From: Bradyrhizobium sp. CB1717
GTDB taxonomy: Bacteria > Pseudomonadota > Alphaproteobacteria > Rhizobiales > Xanthobacteraceae
Direction: 5' to 3'
NCBI RefSeq assembly: GCF_029714325.1
Contig: NZ_CP121666.1
Coordinates: 7,905,001-7,969,000 of the forward strand
Length of the DNA: 64,000 bases
Below are positions 1-11,284 of the stretch, one piece after another. The position numbers and the translations under genes were made by a program. The notes beneath the pieces are model-generated. The model searched no databases, was not told the DNA's origin, and saw only the letters and a program-made list of their open reading frames with translations. Each line of letters starts with the position of its first letter. The first letter of the stretch is position 1.

Positions 1-1181
1 CGTCAGCCCCGATCCTGCACAGATGAGACAGCGCCGCACTGAGGCGGTCTCGATCATCGCCGCCAGCTTCAACGTACTCGTCGATGTCGGCGGCGAGCGA
101 CCTTGGTTCATTGAACGCCCGAAGAGCCAATGGCCCTTTATTCTGTGCTCGGAGCCAACGAGCAAACGTGTTGAGCGCCTGCACGTTGGACTTGATCGTA
201 GCAGCCGGGACCTTTCCAGTCCCGCGGCCTCTGGTACCATCGGGAGAAATTCTGTAGTCTTTGACTTTCCGTGAACTGGCGGATCATCCGCTCATCTGGG
301 GATGCATCGGTTGCTCTCGCGTATTCACAAAAGCTGGGGGCGGAATGGGATTTCCAGCCTGGAAATTCCGGAGTGTTGCCAATGCTCCCCCCACAGAGTT
401 CCTGCTATTGGCGCTCGCCACCTTCATAAATTCATCTTTATAGGCGGCCAGCCGATCAGCGTTGCCAAGCAGGTCCTTTAGCGTGATGCCTTTGGGTCGG
501 AGGAACTCGCTGAACATTCGAAGTGCCGTCACGTAGTTCTCAATGGTCTTGGTCTTACGGTGCGCGCTACCCAATGCTGTCTTGAACTCTTGCAATCAGC
601 TCCAGGTCCTCTTCGGACGGTCGACTGCGCTTTGCGAAATCCATGCGGAGCTCTGAATAGACGGCGTCGCCGCCCGACGACTTCTCCCGGCGACTTCCTC
701 CAAAGACCTTGCCGAGCCCTGATTTGACCCGCGAGAACACTCCACGGTACTTGCTCTCCCTGGCCCGCGCCTCCGGTTGTGCCTCCGACGGCGCTGTGTA
801 GCGCATGCTCCTGAATGGCCTGCCCCGCAAGTCAGATTGGTAATCGCTTGCGCCCGAGCCGAGATAAGCGTGCGCAACATCGACGCTGTAACGCGTACTA
901 CTGGAGGAATTGTCGCGCAGGTTGGACCTGGGCGGCATCCGCATCGAACCACCAATGTCCGTACGCTGGATATTTTCACGCGACCGGGCGGCTGGAGCCT
1001 CGGGGGAACTCGCCGGAGGCGAACTCTCCTCAGCAGAGCGGAGTTGCAGCTCACCCAACTGCTGCTCGAAGCCATCTTGATCTGCAGGCTCGGCATCGGC
1101 CCCTTGCCGCGCACGCTGCAGCTCTTGTTGCCCGGCGTACCAACGCATCCAATAGTTCGGATCGTTATAACCCGGTTCCAT
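1..1181 (-). pseudogene. Disrupted type III effector-like gene with recombinase-type SAM-like segments, cut by the left window edge
   Basis: The start is the ATG at 1181, six bases after AGGGAGA; an in-frame ATG at 1202 lacks such a site. The first ~200 residues are Ser/Arg/Glu-rich and low in hydrophobics, as in secreted effectors. Near 570-595 the frame breaks: one frame ends in ...VQDSIG, and the frame shifted by one continues with a helical segment (KTKTIENYVTALRMFSEFL) like the N-terminal DNA-binding domain of tyrosine recombinases. That frame meets a single in-frame TGA at 286-284 and then stays open to base 1 with a second similar segment. Bradyrhizobial effectors with such repeated recombinase-like segments are known, but I cannot name this one. 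It is read as a pseudogene because of one frameshift and one stop. Confidence 0.5.
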
Positions 1182-2048
1182 ACCACTCTCCCTAGATGAC
1201 ATAATTCTTCGTAGCCGCCGCCCCAGAGCTCACACTCCGGTGCACCGACCACAGAGACTCCAGCTCAAGAAAGCCGGCCGATCAGATCGATGCCTGAACA
1301 AAAGAGACCCCCATCGCACGCCGCTCCGAGCTCGTGCATTTCTCACACCTGACCAATCTTGCCTGCTGCAGCAGAGCACCCGCTCCTGAGTGGCCTCGAT
1401 CAAAACAGAAAACAGTCCAAGAGAAACGAAAGCCAACTTGCCTCATCGGAAGAGCAATGGCGTTCGCGTACTACTCCCGGGCAAGGTCGCACACGGCACA
1501 TTGGAATCGAAATTGGGCTGATCCATTGCCGTTGGAAGACCTAGCGGGATTTAATGCCTGCAACTGACAGTTCTGATTCGCATTCACTTCTTCACGCGAA
1601 TGTCCTCACATCCGCGACAAACCGGGGCGGTCCTGCACAGCCACATACCCAATGCACCTAAGATCTTGAGACCTTGAGGTCTCTCCTTGTGATCATGAAG
1701 CTTCAGAGTGATCGCCGCGCGCAGCTATTCACGCCGCGATACAGCCGCTCTTGTTTACGTCAGATGCTACGAACCTCGCGCTTCGTCAGATTCAATATTT
1801 GCATTAGATCTCGGCAGGCCGACAGCCACTTGGCACACTGATGGCGAGATGAGGTAGTGCTCTCGAGGGACGCAGAACGGGCTTTGACCAGACGCTTGCA
1901 GGCGAACATCTCAGGCGATTGCGCAAAGCAAGACTGTTTTCATGAGCTTTGGCAAGGAAGCGCTTGGCTACGGATTTTCGCCGATCGACGCTCCAAGCAC
2001 CCGAGCTTGCCTGCATCAAAGCCGCAAGACTCCGCTGCTGAGAACGGA
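1182..2048. other. Gene-free stretch between the broken effector gene and the ahpC promoter
   Basis: No reading frame here resembles a known protein or has a convincing ribosome site. Only short spurious frames are present. Confidence 0.5.
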
Positions 2049-2064
2049 TGGCATATAGCTTGCT
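2049..2064 (+). promoter_or_regulatory. Sigma54 (-24/-12) promoter of ahpCD
   Basis: TGGCATATAGCTTGCT fits the consensus TGGCAYR-N4-TTGCW at every fixed position. It lies 48 bases before the ahpC ATG. No perfect TGT-N10-ACA NifA site is seen in the preceding 350 bases, so the activator is uncertain. Confidence 0.75.
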
Positions 2065-2111
2065 TCAACAGTGAACTCAGCTTCTACAAAAAGCAAACTT
2101 GTGAGGACAGC

Positions 2112-2666
2112 ATGCTCGGAATTGGAAGTCAGTTGCCGCCATTCGAAATCACAGGCGTGAAGCCCGGTTTTCAAGCGCACGAAGAAGGAGGACAGAGTGC
2201 ATTCGAGACGCTGACCGAAGCGAGCTTTCCAGAAAAATGGAAGATCATCTTCTTCTATCCCAAGGATTTTACCTTCGTCTGCCCGACAGAGATCGCTGAG
2301 TTTGCCCGCCTTTCCAAGGAATTCGCCGACCGCGATGCGGTTGTACTGGGTGGTTCGACTGACAATGAGTTCTGCAAGCTCGCTTGGCGCCGCTCACATG
2401 TCGATCTGCACAAACTGCCAATCTGGCAGTTTGCCGACACAAAGGGAACGCTCGTCGATGCTCTTGGCGTGCGTTCACCCGAAGGGGTTGCCTATCGTTA
2501 CACCTTTGTTGTTGACCCCCAAAATACGATCCAGCACGTCTATGCGACCAATCTCAGTGTCGGCCGCAGTCCTAAGGACACTCTCCGCGTTCTGGACGCG
2601 CTGCAAACCGACGAGCTCTGTCCTTGCAACCGCGAAATCGGCGGCGAAACCTTGAAAGTTGCTTGA
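2112..2666 (+). CDS. ahpC: Peroxiredoxin, AhpC type
   Basis: A 184-residue typical 2-Cys peroxiredoxin that reduces H2O2, organic peroxides and peroxynitrite in the cytoplasm. The peroxidatic cysteine is C57 in FVCPTE and a C-terminal resolving cysteine lies in the ELCPCNRE segment. The reading frame is open upstream to 1857, but the ATG at 2112 has a GAGGA site and starts at the family's normal N-terminus (MLGIGSQLPPF). It is followed after six bases by ahpD, its usual thiol-recycling partner. The sigma54 promoter 48 bases upstream suggests expression together with nitrogen fixation, when leghaemoglobin and nitrogenase chemistry generate reactive oxygen. Confidence 0.93.
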   Translation: MLGIGSQLPPFEITGVKPGFQAHEEGGQSAFETLTEASFPEKWKIIFFYPKDFTFVCPTEIAEFARLSKEFADRDAVVLGGSTDNEFCKLAWRRSHVDLHKLPIWQFADTKGTLVDALGVRSPEGVAYRYTFVVDPQNTIQHVYATNLSVGRSPKDTLRVLDALQTDELCPCNREIGGETLKVA

Positions 2667-2672
2667 GGCAGC

Positions 2673-3221
2673 ATGTCGTCGATCGAACAACTAAGCGACA
2701 CGATTCCCGATTTCGCGAAGGATGTCAGGCTTAACTTGACCTCCTTGGTGGCCGATGAGACGCTTTCGTCGCAACGAAAATACGGGCTGCTGCTGGCGAG
2801 CGCAATTGCCACCCGCAATGCAGCCCTGATTGCCGCGATGGAATCGGCTGCGTCCACTGTGATGACATCTGTGGCGATCGCCGCAGCGAAAGCCGCAGCC
2901 AGCTTGATGGCGATGAACAACGTTTATTACCGCTTCGCTCACCTTGTTTCCAACCCCGAATACAAAGCGATGCCGCCACGACTGCGTATGAACGTGATCG
3001 GCAATCCCGGCGTGGACAAGTCCGATTTCGAGCTGTGGTCGCTTGCGGTCTCCGCCATAAACGGCTGCGGTGCCTGCATCGATGCCCATGAAAGGACACT
3101 GAGAGCCGCGGGCGTCAATTCCGACGCGATCCAGACCGCCGTGCGCTTTGCCGCGATCATGCAGTCAGTGGCGATCGCAATCGAGGCCGCTGGGCCCAAC
3201 CCCTCTCAGGCGAGCGGCTGA
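2673..3221 (+). CDS. ahpD: Alkylhydroperoxidase AhpD
   Basis: A 182-residue AhpD-family protein, the thiol-disulfide partner that re-reduces AhpC. The diagnostic core is present: [10 protein letters not shown] gives C132-x2-C135 and H139, the redox cysteines and proton-relay histidine of the family. The helical alanine-rich N-terminal half also fits. A GAGG site precedes the ATG, and the six-base gap to ahpC makes a two-gene operon nearly certain. In Mycobacterium AhpD is recharged by a lipoamide protein; which donor serves here cannot be seen. Confidence 0.92.
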   Translation: MSSIEQLSDTIPDFAKDVRLNLTSLVADETLSSQRKYGLLLASAIATRNAALIAAMESAASTVMTSVAIAAAKAAASLMAMNNVYYRFAHLVSNPEYKAMPPRLRMNVIGNPGVDKSDFELWSLAVSAINGCGACIDAHERTLRAAGVNSDAIQTAVRFAAIMQSVAIAIEAAGPNPSQASG

Positions 3222-3468
3222 CCCTCTCATGCGAGGGGCTGATCCTTCCTCTGCCATCCGATCGACTGCATTGTGGCGCCACTCAGTAACGCCACAACCA
3301 GTCCTTCGCGGCTCCCGCACAAGCGACCCATCTGCACGCCATGGTTTGTGCAGCGTCCCCACGAAGAGTGTCTTGCTCGAATTCCAGCCGCCGCGCAAGT
3401 GACGCGGAATGCGCCACTGATGCGGTGAGACCCTATCGCCTAACTCGCACCACGGCCCTGTTTCACCA

Positions 3469-3765
3469 TCACCCAAACTTGAATTGTACCCCGTATCCGC
3501 CGCGCGGATGGCTCCATTCGATGTCGCCGGTGGGCTCGGCGATGACGCGGCAGGTACCGCACTCGATGCAGCCGTCAACTGTTATCTCGACTTGGCCATC
3601 GTCGTTGAGCTCGTAGCATCGCGCGGGGCAGGCTTTCAAAAGTGCAAGTAGCTGCGGCGATGGTGTCGTGTGCGCACGGACCTTGACGTGAGGGTGACCG
3701 ATGTCGACAAGATAGCGGTTGTAATACAGCTTGTCTTCGACGCGCACTAGAGATTCGACATTCAT
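3469..3765 (-). CDS. fixX: FixX ferredoxin-like protein
   Basis: A 98-residue ferredoxin-like protein that works with the FixABC flavoprotein complex, which passes electrons toward nitrogenase by bifurcation. The C-terminal half carries the cysteine cluster GCIECGTC and an earlier CPARC, expected for one [4Fe-4S] centre. The ATG at 3765 follows GGAAGG at good spacing; an in-frame ATG five codons upstream is less well placed. Length matches other rhizobial FixX. It is the last gene of fixBCX, 37 bases after fixC. Confidence 0.95.
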   Translation of the reverse strand: MNVESLVRVEDKLYYNRYLVDIGHPHVKVRAHTTPSPQLLALLKACPARCYELNDDGQVEITVDGCIECGTCRVIAEPTGDIEWSHPRGGYGVQFKFG

Positions 3766-3802
3766 GCTTTGACCTTCCATCGTTGGGCTCACACTGTCGC
3801 GG

Positions 3803-5110
3803 TCAGCGCCAGGCCCGGGCAAAACGACAAGCATCACCGAACAGACCTGTCCACGACCGCGCCCTGACAAAGGATTTCAGGGTCGCCTTCTCCTTCTCAG
3901 CCTTGGGCGTACCATCGACGCGCACAAAGTTTTGCATCGCCTTGGAGATTAGCTGCGGATAGGTGAGAAAGAAGTTTTGTGACTGGGTATGCATTAGGGG
4001 CGGTAAATCCTTGTACTTCTTCAGATCTTTGATGACGAAGGAATCGTCTAGCATCTTCTTGTAGATCGATAGATTTGCTGCACTCATCGGCTCGCCGCGC
4101 GATTTCACGAGACCTATCGCTTCGGCGGCGATGCGGCCGGAAGTCATCGCGAGATTGGAACCCTCACGATGAACGGCATTGTTGAGTTGGGCCGCATCGC
4201 CCACTACGACCCAGCCTTCCCCATAAAGCTGCGGGATCGACTTGTACCCGCCTTCAGGGATGAGGTGGGCCGAATACTCCTTGACTTCGGACCCTGCTAT
4301 CAGGGGCGCCACGGAGGGGTGACGCTTGAATTGATCGAGCAGGCCGTAGGGCGTCTGGCTCGTGCGCTGGAAGTCGGCGACGAGACAACCGATGCCGAGC
4401 GAAATGCACTCTTTGTTGGCATAGATGAAACCCATTCCGGTCATGCCGCGGGAAATGGTACCGGCCGCCTCGATCACGACGCCTTCATCGCCCCTGAGAT
4501 TGAAGCGCGCCTCGATAGTCTCGCGGGGCAAGAAGTGCATCTCTTTCACCGCGAGCGCAACGTTGTCGGGTCTCGGTCGCGCGCGTAGGCCCGCGCGCGT
4601 CCCGAGTAGGCCATTGACCCCCTCGGCCAGCACGACGACATCGGCATGTATTTCGCCGTCTCGACGATCTGTACGAACACCGACGATCCTTTCACGCTCG
4701 CCCCGTACGAGCTCGGTGACGGTCGTCTCGCACAGCAAGGTCACGCCAGCCTCCCGCACCTTGGAAGAGAACCATTTGTCAAACTGGGCGCGTATAATCG
4801 TGTACCGGTTCGGCCGTTCCTCGTTGAAGTCGTCTGAACGGTAATGCATGCCAACATGGGAGCGATCGTCCATCATCCAGAACCGCTGCTCAATCAGGTG
4901 ACGTTCGAGCGGCGCCTCCTCTCGAAACTCGGGGACCAGCTTTTCCATCATGTCGGCATAGAGGATGGCGCCCTGCACATTCTTCGATCCGGGATATTCG
5001 CCGCGCTCGAGCTGCAGCACCTTCATGCCGCGTCTGGCCATGGTCAATGCCGCCGCGTTGCCGGCCATACCGGCTCCGACCACGATCGCATCGAATCTCT
5101 CTTCAATCAT
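3803..5110 (-). CDS. fixC: FixC, ETF:quinone oxidoreductase-like flavoprotein
   Basis: A 435-residue FAD protein related to electron-transfer flavoprotein-ubiquinone oxidoreductase. The N-terminal dinucleotide fold shows [10 protein letters not shown] followed by an acidic strand end (LERGE), and the family motif GDAAQLNN lies near residue 310. It delivers electrons to quinone while FixX takes the low-potential branch. Two ATGs lie close together; the second (5110) stands seven bases after AAGGAG and gives the standard length, so it was chosen. It follows fixB by 12 bases. Confidence 0.96.
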   Translation of the reverse strand: MIEERFDAIVVGAGMAGNAAALTMARRGMKVLQLERGEYPGSKNVQGAILYADMMEKLVPEFREEAPLERHLIEQRFWMMDDRSHVGMHYRSDDFNEERPNRYTIIRAQFDKWFSSKVREAGVTLLCETTVTELVRGERERIVGVRTDRRDGEIHADVVVLAEGVNGLLGTRAGLRARPRPDNVALAVKEMHFLPRETIEARFNLRGDEGVVIEAAGTISRGMTGMGFIYANKECISLGIGCLVADFQRTSQTPYGLLDQFKRHPSVAPLIAGSEVKEYSAHLIPEGGYKSIPQLYGEGWVVVGDAAQLNNAVHREGSNLAMTSGRIAAEAIGLVKSRGEPMSAANLSIYKKMLDDSFVIKDLKKYKDLPPLMHTQSQNFFLTYPQLISKAMQNFVRVDGTPKAEKEKATLKSFVRARSWTGLFGDACRFARAWR

Positions 5111-5122
5111 TATCATCTCCTT

Positions 5123-6232
5123 CTAGACAGCGATCCGGGCGCGCGAATTCGGCAAAAGCCGAGCGCGAAATGCGGCCGTCAGCGCCGGTAGCAATTGAAT
5201 GGCGTCACTGACGATCGCGAGATGGGCGAAGTCAAAGATCGGAGCGTTCTTATCAGTATTGACGGCGACGATCAGATCCGCACCCTCCACGCCAACCCGG
5301 TGCTGGATCGCGCCGGAAATGCCGGCGGCAATATAGAGCTTCGGCCGGATGGTTTTGCCCGTCTGGCCGATTTGCCGGTCAGACGTAACCCACCCTTTTT
5401 GCACGAGAGGACGCGAGCAGCCATATTCAGCGCCAAGCAGAGTTGCGAGCTCGCGCACCAACCGAAAGTTCTCAGGCGATCCCAGTCCCAGGCCGCCCGC
5501 AACCACGACATCGGCATAGGCCAGATTGGAGGTCTCTGCATCGCGGTCGGGTAGGAACGACAATACCTTCGTGACAATGTCATCTTCCACGAGACCGAGC
5601 GGATGGACGATGATACGAGCGGCATCGCGTACGACGCGCTCAGGCATCGGCATGACCCGCGGGCGGACGGTTGCCATCTGCGGACGATAATTCAAGGTAT
5701 AGATCGTGCAGAGCAGCGAGCCGCCAAAGGTCGGACGCGTCGCCGCCAGCGAACCATCGGCGTCGACGTCCAGCGCGGTGCAGTCGGCTGTGAGCCCCGT
5801 CGACAGAGTCGTCGCCACGGAACCTGCGAGATCGCGACCGAGCGTCGTCGCCCCCAACAGTAGGATCTCGGGCTTGTAGGTGTTGACGAGTTCGGTTAGC
5901 GCTTTGGTGTAGGATTCGTTGCGGTAATCCGACAAAACATTGTCGCTCACGAGATAGGCCATATCGGCGCCATAGCAAAATGCGTCAAGCGCGGCGTTAC
6001 GTGTGTGCTGCCCCTCCGGACCGATAACGACAGCAGCAAGATTCACCTTTAGCCTGTCGGCCAGCCTGCGGCCCGCCCCCATGAGCTCCCAGGAGACCGG
6101 ATGCACCCGGCCGCGCTCCAGCTCGACGAAGACCCAGACGTGCTTGTAGGCCTTAAAGTGCTCCGGCAGTTCTTTTTTGGCCCCTGCGCGACCGGCCGCC
6201 GCCGGCATGGCCGTTCTGGTGACATTGCTCAT
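5123..6232 (-). CDS. fixB: FixB, electron transfer flavoprotein alpha subunit
   Basis: A 369-residue ETF-alpha homologue. The C-terminal FAD-binding region is clear: [13 protein letters not shown], a [29 protein letters not shown] stretch and a final [14 protein letters not shown] segment. With FixA it forms the NADH-oxidising, electron-bifurcating half of FixABCX. The intact fixA partner is not in this window: only a short N-terminal fixA remnant lies upstream (6671-6754). B. japonicum is known to keep fixA at a separate locus, so a functional copy elsewhere is expected. A weak -24/-12 candidate lies 300 bases upstream. Confidence 0.96.
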   Translation of the reverse strand: MSNVTRTAMPAAAGRAGAKKELPEHFKAYKHVWVFVELERGRVHPVSWELMGAGRRLADRLKVNLAAVVIGPEGQHTRNAALDAFCYGADMAYLVSDNVLSDYRNESYTKALTELVNTYKPEILLLGATTLGRDLAGSVATTLSTGLTADCTALDVDADGSLAATRPTFGGSLLCTIYTLNYRPQMATVRPRVMPMPERVVRDAARIIVHPLGLVEDDIVTKVLSFLPDRDAETSNLAYADVVVAGGLGLGSPENFRLVRELATLLGAEYGCSRPLVQKGWVTSDRQIGQTGKTIRPKLYIAAGISGAIQHRVGVEGADLIVAVNTDKNAPIFDFAHLAIVSDAIQLLPALTAAFRARLLPNSRARIAV

Positions 6233-6528
6233 AATCTAAATTCCCCTCAAAGATAGGCGCGCCCGCGCCACAGGTTTGCTTTTTGGCTTCGATAACTGAA
6301 GATCACTTTCGGTCAGCGAAGGGCCGGCTGCTCTGCCCCTGCTTGATCCGACCGGCCGCACAACAAGAGGCGTCGTCGCGATAGACGTATCGGTCCGGCC
6401 GGATTTGGAGCGGTCTTCCACACTGGACGCTTGCGCGCCAGGTTCGACGAGCGCCACCGCAGCGGCCAGGGCGCCGCGGTGGTTGTGACCGGTCGCTTCC
6501 ATGCCTGAGTTGGCGAGTCCGTTCGCTG

Positions 6529-6544
6529 CGCAATACCTGCGCCT
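6529..6544 (-). promoter_or_regulatory. Weak sigma54-like promoter candidate before fixB
   Basis: Read on the minus strand, AGGCGCAGGTATTGCG keeps the GG and TTGC elements at correct spacing but misses other consensus bases. No TGT-N10-ACA site is near. fixBCX may simply be transcribed from nifH through nifQVW. Confidence 0.25.
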
Positions 6545-6670
6545 CACTTTCGGCCCACCAGCTCCACATTGACTGTGACGACGAGCGCGATCCTGGCAAC
6601 GCACCTGTCACGCGATCCATGCCGAGCCTCCAGCGCCGACAGCCCGTATGGGCCCACGTTGGCCCTCTTC

Positions 6671-6754
6671 CTGACGCATGTTGCTATCCGCCATGAGATG
6701 GATACAAATCTGAGCGGAATCCGGGGCCGACTTGATCCGGACGACGCTGGGCAT
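6671..6754 (-). pseudogene. fixA: N-terminal remnant of fixA (ETF beta subunit)
   Basis: About 28 codons translate to a peptide beginning MPSVVRIKSAPDSAQI and ending at NMRQ. This lines up residue by residue with the FixA N-terminus as I remember it (VVCIKQVPDSAQIRVHP...TIMRQ). After MRQ the similarity ends, and the frame runs into unrelated sequence and a stop. The remnant sits exactly where fixA would precede fixB in an ancestral fixABCX operon. This looks like an operon that lost fixA by deletion and decay. Family recognition is from memory and was not aligned by program. Confidence 0.7.
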
Positions 6755-7221
6755 ACCCTCTCCGAGTGTAGCGCGAACGGGCGACTTATCCATTGACCAC
6801 CATCTCACCGTCCATACGGAGCTTTGATCGTGTCAAAGACCGTTTCGAACGGACCTGGCGCGATCGTAGGCCACGAGATGATGGCGCAGGGCTCGGCAGG
6901 CACTAAAAGCAGCATCATAAGTCTTCCTTCAATCTCATCTCGGACGACTACCATCTGTCGGCATCGATGATCGGATAGGCAGGACAACAGCAAGTGTCGT
7001 ACCAGTTGCAAAAAACAGTGAAAGTCAGTCGAAAGTAATGGTTTGGCAGACACTTGAAATATCCGCTGGTACCGTGGACACGAACAGTCCAAACATGGGT
7101 CGGGAATACGACAGCCGCCGCTCGGGTGATAGCTGCAGAGAGTTGACCCGGATAAAGACGAAGGCCGCACATCGGGTTGCCACGGTGCCCCGTCGGGCAC
7201 ACCTTGCAGTGGAACGCTAGA
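6755..7221. other. Gene-free stretch between nifW and the fixA remnant
   Basis: Reading frames on both strands show no recognisable domain. No sigma54 promoter with correct spacing was found here. It probably contains more decayed sequence from the ancestral operon. Confidence 0.4.
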
Positions 7222-7563
7222 TCACTTCAGCTCGCTCAATGGGACAAAGGCCGCCGCCTTCTTAGGGTCTGCGGCCGCCTCCTTCAAAACCTTGAACACT
7301 CGCTGGTCGATCGGTGACGATGCCACGAAATCGGCATAGGCCCGCTCCAGCATCGCCTTGCACCGAGCTCTGATTTCCGGCTCTGCGGCACCTGCAAATT
7401 GCTCTTCTGCAAAGTATTGTCCCATGCGCTTTAAGATGTGAAGGCGCGCGACATTCACGATCTTAGGATCGTAATCGACGCCAAGTAGCGAAAAAAAATC
7501 CTCCGCCGATGAGGCCTTGCTGAGCCGATCGAGGATACCGATTGCCGGGGATGAGTTGATCAT
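7222..7563 (-). CDS. nifW: NifW, nitrogenase-stabilising protein
   Basis: A 113-residue NifW. The start at 7563 follows GAAGGAGA and begins MINSSPAIGILDRLSK; the frame is open further upstream, but that part is unlike any NifW. The family signatures are the AEDFFSLLGVDYDP stretch and the central HILKRMGQYF helix. NifW helps mature or protect the MoFe protein, partly by interacting with it under oxygen stress. It lies between nifV and fixBCX, as in B. japonicum. Confidence 0.92.
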   Translation of the reverse strand: MINSSPAIGILDRLSKASSAEDFFSLLGVDYDPKIVNVARLHILKRMGQYFAEEQFAGAAEPEIRARCKAMLERAYADFVASSPIDQRVFKVLKEAAADPKKAAAFVPLSELK

Positions 7564-7891
7564 GGAAAATTCTCCTTCGGATTTGAGATGGGGTGGCGCC
7601 TGTTGACTGCTGGCGGGATCAATGGCCAGACCACGATCGAGGCTGACGCTAGTCAGGACGGTCGCCGGACCGGAACTCAGCGCGAGAACACGCCGATTGG
7701 CAGTGCGGGGCGGCTCGCCATTGGGTAGGAGATCGCAGCATGTATGGCGGAACGGGAAGTAAGATCTGGAGGTGAGATCGCGCCAGGGGATCTGACGTGC
7801 GAAAAGCAGGACGCCGTTCGGGCCCATCAGCGATATCGGACGCCATCCTTGCGGCGCGTCTGTTTACGCAAACGCTGCTGGACACGGCTTT
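7564..7891. other. Intergenic stretch between nifV and nifW
   Basis: No gene or sigma54 promoter recognised. nifW is probably reached by readthrough from nifV. Confidence 0.4.
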
Positions 7892-9097
7892 TCACGCGGG
7901 GTGGGTTGCCAGGCATCCGCACACGTCGCGCCAGATCGCCGCCACGGTTTCGCGTTCGACCGGCCGCTTGTACTCAATGGCATATTTGCGGACTTGCGAC
8001 AGAATCTGTGTGGCTTCATCGGCGCTGGCGACGAGCTGCAGTTCATCGAGTAACGCGGTGATCGCCCCAAGTCCGGAATGCTTGCCGATCACAAAGCGGT
8101 TGCTGCGACCAAACAAAACAGGATCAAGCGATTGATAGGTGCGTTGATCCTTCAAAAGGCCATCGACATGAATGCCGGATTCGTGCGTAAATACATGCTC
8201 TCCGACGATGGCCTTGTTCACAGGAATCGCACGTGCGGCCGCGCCTGCTACCACCGCGGCGACGTTCCCGAGCTCCGGAAGTATGATGCCAGTCTCGCGC
8301 CCGTAGAGCTGCTTGAGTGCGACCGCGATTTCCTCGAGCGGGGCATTTCCGGCCCGCTCGCCCAACCCGATGACGGTCACTGAGGCGTGGCTCACGCCGG
8401 CCTTGATAGCGGAGAGCGTGTTGGCGGTTGCGAGTCCGAGATCATCGTGACCGTGAAATTCGAGTTCGAGATCGGTGGTCGCACGCAAATTCCTGACCAG
8501 CACGTAGGTTGCGTCGGGATCGAGCACACTGAGCGTATCTGCAATACGAAAGCGACGCGCGCCCGCGGCTTTTGCAGTTGCCATCAGTCTGATGAGAAAA
8601 TCGATGTCGGCGCGGGAGGAGTCCTCACCACCGACGGCGACCTCAAGTCCGCGCGCACAGGCATAGCCTACCAATCGTTTCATCCGTTCCAGCGCCAGGT
8701 CGCGATGACCACCTAGCTTGGCCGCGATCTGGACATCGGAGGTCGGGATCGACATATTGATCATGGACACCTTTGCTTCGATCGCCGCGTCGACATCCGA
8801 TTCTCGCATCCGGCACCAGCCTATGGTGGTCAGCGGAAGATCTGCTTCGACAATGGCGCGAATGGCGGCGATCTCCTCGTTGCCCATCGCCGGCGTTCCG
8901 GCCTCGATCTCCGTGACTCCGGCCCGCGCCAGCGCCTGCGCGATCGCTAGCTTTTCCTCTGTGGTGAACGCAACGCCAGGTGCCTGCTCACCGTCGCGTA
9001 ATGTCGTGTCGTTGAGCACGGTGGGCTTGGCACGCACCTGGTCGGACCAAGACGATTTTGCGGCGGTGCTAGCGGCAATCACGCGAGAGCTCCTCAT
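7892..9097 (-). CDS. nifV: NifV, homocitrate synthase
   Basis: A 401-residue homocitrate synthase that condenses acetyl-CoA with 2-oxoglutarate to give the organic acid of FeMo-cofactor. It shows the HMGL-like TIM barrel: [15 protein letters not shown] near residue 28, [13 protein letters not shown] near 215, and the [13 protein letters not shown] metal/active-site segment near 310. Many legume symbionts lack nifV and take homocitrate from the plant FEN1 enzyme, whereas Bradyrhizobium keeps it. The ATG at 9097 starts a 20-residue extension before the conserved barrel. Confidence 0.96.
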   Translation of the reverse strand: MRSSRVIAASTAAKSSWSDQVRAKPTVLNDTTLRDGEQAPGVAFTTEEKLAIAQALARAGVTEIEAGTPAMGNEEIAAIRAIVEADLPLTTIGWCRMRESDVDAAIEAKVSMINMSIPTSDVQIAAKLGGHRDLALERMKRLVGYACARGLEVAVGGEDSSRADIDFLIRLMATAKAAGARRFRIADTLSVLDPDATYVLVRNLRATTDLELEFHGHDDLGLATANTLSAIKAGVSHASVTVIGLGERAGNAPLEEIAVALKQLYGRETGIILPELGNVAAVVAGAAARAIPVNKAIVGEHVFTHESGIHVDGLLKDQRTYQSLDPVLFGRSNRFVIGKHSGLGAITALLDELQLVASADEATQILSQVRKYAIEYKRPVERETVAAIWRDVCGCLATHPA

Positions 9098-9299
9098 TGT
9101 TTGACCTACCTAAGCTTCAGCAAATGGATTGTCGTAAATGCGACAGGCCTATGAAGCGGGCGCCTTGCCTACTGCCCCGCCGAGTTCGAACTTTAATGCA
9201 GTTGCGGCCTGCCAGGATGTGAGAATTGTTGCGGAGCACTTAAGCCCGCCGCCGCCTTGGACACATGGTCACTCGCTCGAAACGGCGTCAGCCGCGCCC

Positions 9300-10091
9300 T
9301 CAACCTTCCGCGCGGCTTACCGAATCCTGCGAGGCTTTCCCCGATGATGGTGCGATCGCGGACCCTTGTGGCGGTTCAGAAGGCCAGCCGCCGGCAACGA
9401 CCGGCCGAGCCGCCTGCAACAGACAATCGCGCCGGCGCTCAGCCATCCGGCTCTCACCGCTTTCTTCGTCGAAGCAGATGTTGAAGTCGTCACATTGGTT
9501 GCACACAGGTGTCGTGCACATCGCGAGGCCTTCATTTTCACAAAGCATGCGGTAGAAGAAGCGCTTCCAGCGCATATTGTTGACATTGCGCGCGGCGAGC
9601 GGCGCGAAATGGCGGCTCAGCAGCCGGGAGAGTTCGCCGCGATTGCGCAAGCCGAGAGCTTCCCAAAGATGGCCTGGCTCAATGGCGCGCCGCGCTATCA
9701 TCGCAGCCAGCCAGTGGCCGATATCCCGTTCCGTCGAGCGTTGCTTGAGCAAGAGATCGCGCAGCATTGCGATCTCTTCGTCCCCTTCGCACTTAAAAAC
9801 CGAGAGCTGCTCCGCCAGCTTGATCTCAAGCGAGGGAAAGCACTGCTCCAGCAAGGCCGCCAGTTCAAGGCCGGACAGGCCGGCCTTCTCGGGAAGGGAG
9901 CCACCATCCATTGTGGCAGCCGCCAAGATAGACGCCAGGACATGGCGATCGAAATTGCTGTCAATGGCAATATCGGCATCTGCAGGAGGCACACCGGTGA
10001 GCAGACGGTAGGTTGCAATTCCCATGTGTATCTGGCTGTTGGCATCAACTGCACAAGCAGCCATGAACGGAAGGTATTGCGCTTCGACCAT
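9300..10091 (-). CDS. nifQ: NifQ, molybdenum donor for FeMo-cofactor
   Basis: A 263-residue NifQ. The diagnostic C-terminal metal site is C192-x4-C197-x2-C200-x5-C206 (MCTTPVCNQCDDFNIC), which binds an Fe-S or Mo-Fe-S cluster and hands molybdenum to NifEN. The ATG at 10091 lacks a strong ribosome site. It is the next gene after nifH, separated from it by a strong stem-loop (10160-10204). A NifQ beside a decayed modAB pair elsewhere in the window suggests that molybdate import relies on another locus. Confidence 0.93.
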   Translation of the reverse strand: MVEAQYLPFMAACAVDANSQIHMGIATYRLLTGVPPADADIAIDSNFDRHVLASILAAATMDGGSLPEKAGLSGLELAALLEQCFPSLEIKLAEQLSVFKCEGDEEIAMLRDLLLKQRSTERDIGHWLAAMIARRAIEPGHLWEALGLRNRGELSRLLSRHFAPLAARNVNNMRWKRFFYRMLCENEGLAMCTTPVCNQCDDFNICFDEESGESRMAERRRDCLLQAARPVVAGGWPSEPPQGSAIAPSSGKASQDSVSRAEG

Positions 10092-10159
10092 ATTTTGAGG
10101 GTTCCACAGCAGTCAGGTTTTCCCTGCCGCATCCTGGTTTTGGTCAAGATCGATCGTCA

Positions 10160-10204
10160 GAATGCCGGCCTCCCGGGATGCGTCGGTGAGGGAGACCGGC
10201 ATTC
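10160..10204 (-). terminator. Strong stem-loop between nifH and nifQ
   Basis: GAATGCCGG pairs with CCGGCATTC, and the stem continues through CTCCC/GGGAG with one mismatch, giving ~14 pairs around a 15-base loop. There is no U-run, so it is more likely an mRNA 3'-end stabiliser or partial terminator that keeps nifH message in excess over nifQ and downstream genes. Confidence 0.65.
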
Positions 10205-10239
10205 GTCGCGCACCTTCGCAAGGCCGCGACTCGCGGCCT

Positions 10240-11208
<969 letters not shown>

Positions 11209-11284
11209 TCAAGGGAAGGAGCGCATCGCTCGTCTTACGCGTCGGCGTGCACTCAGCCCTCAGTCAGTGTTGCTACCGCCTATT

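Noticed and set aside
1262..1353. Possible tts boxes before the broken effector gene (1262-1279 and around 1336-1353, minus strand)
   Set aside because: Matches to the tts core are only about 10 of 18 and 9 of 15 positions, well below the nopP box.
6236..6620. Two frames upstream of fixB as further pieces of fixA
   Set aside because: Beyond the short N-terminal peptide at 6671-6754 no stretch aligns convincingly with FixA.
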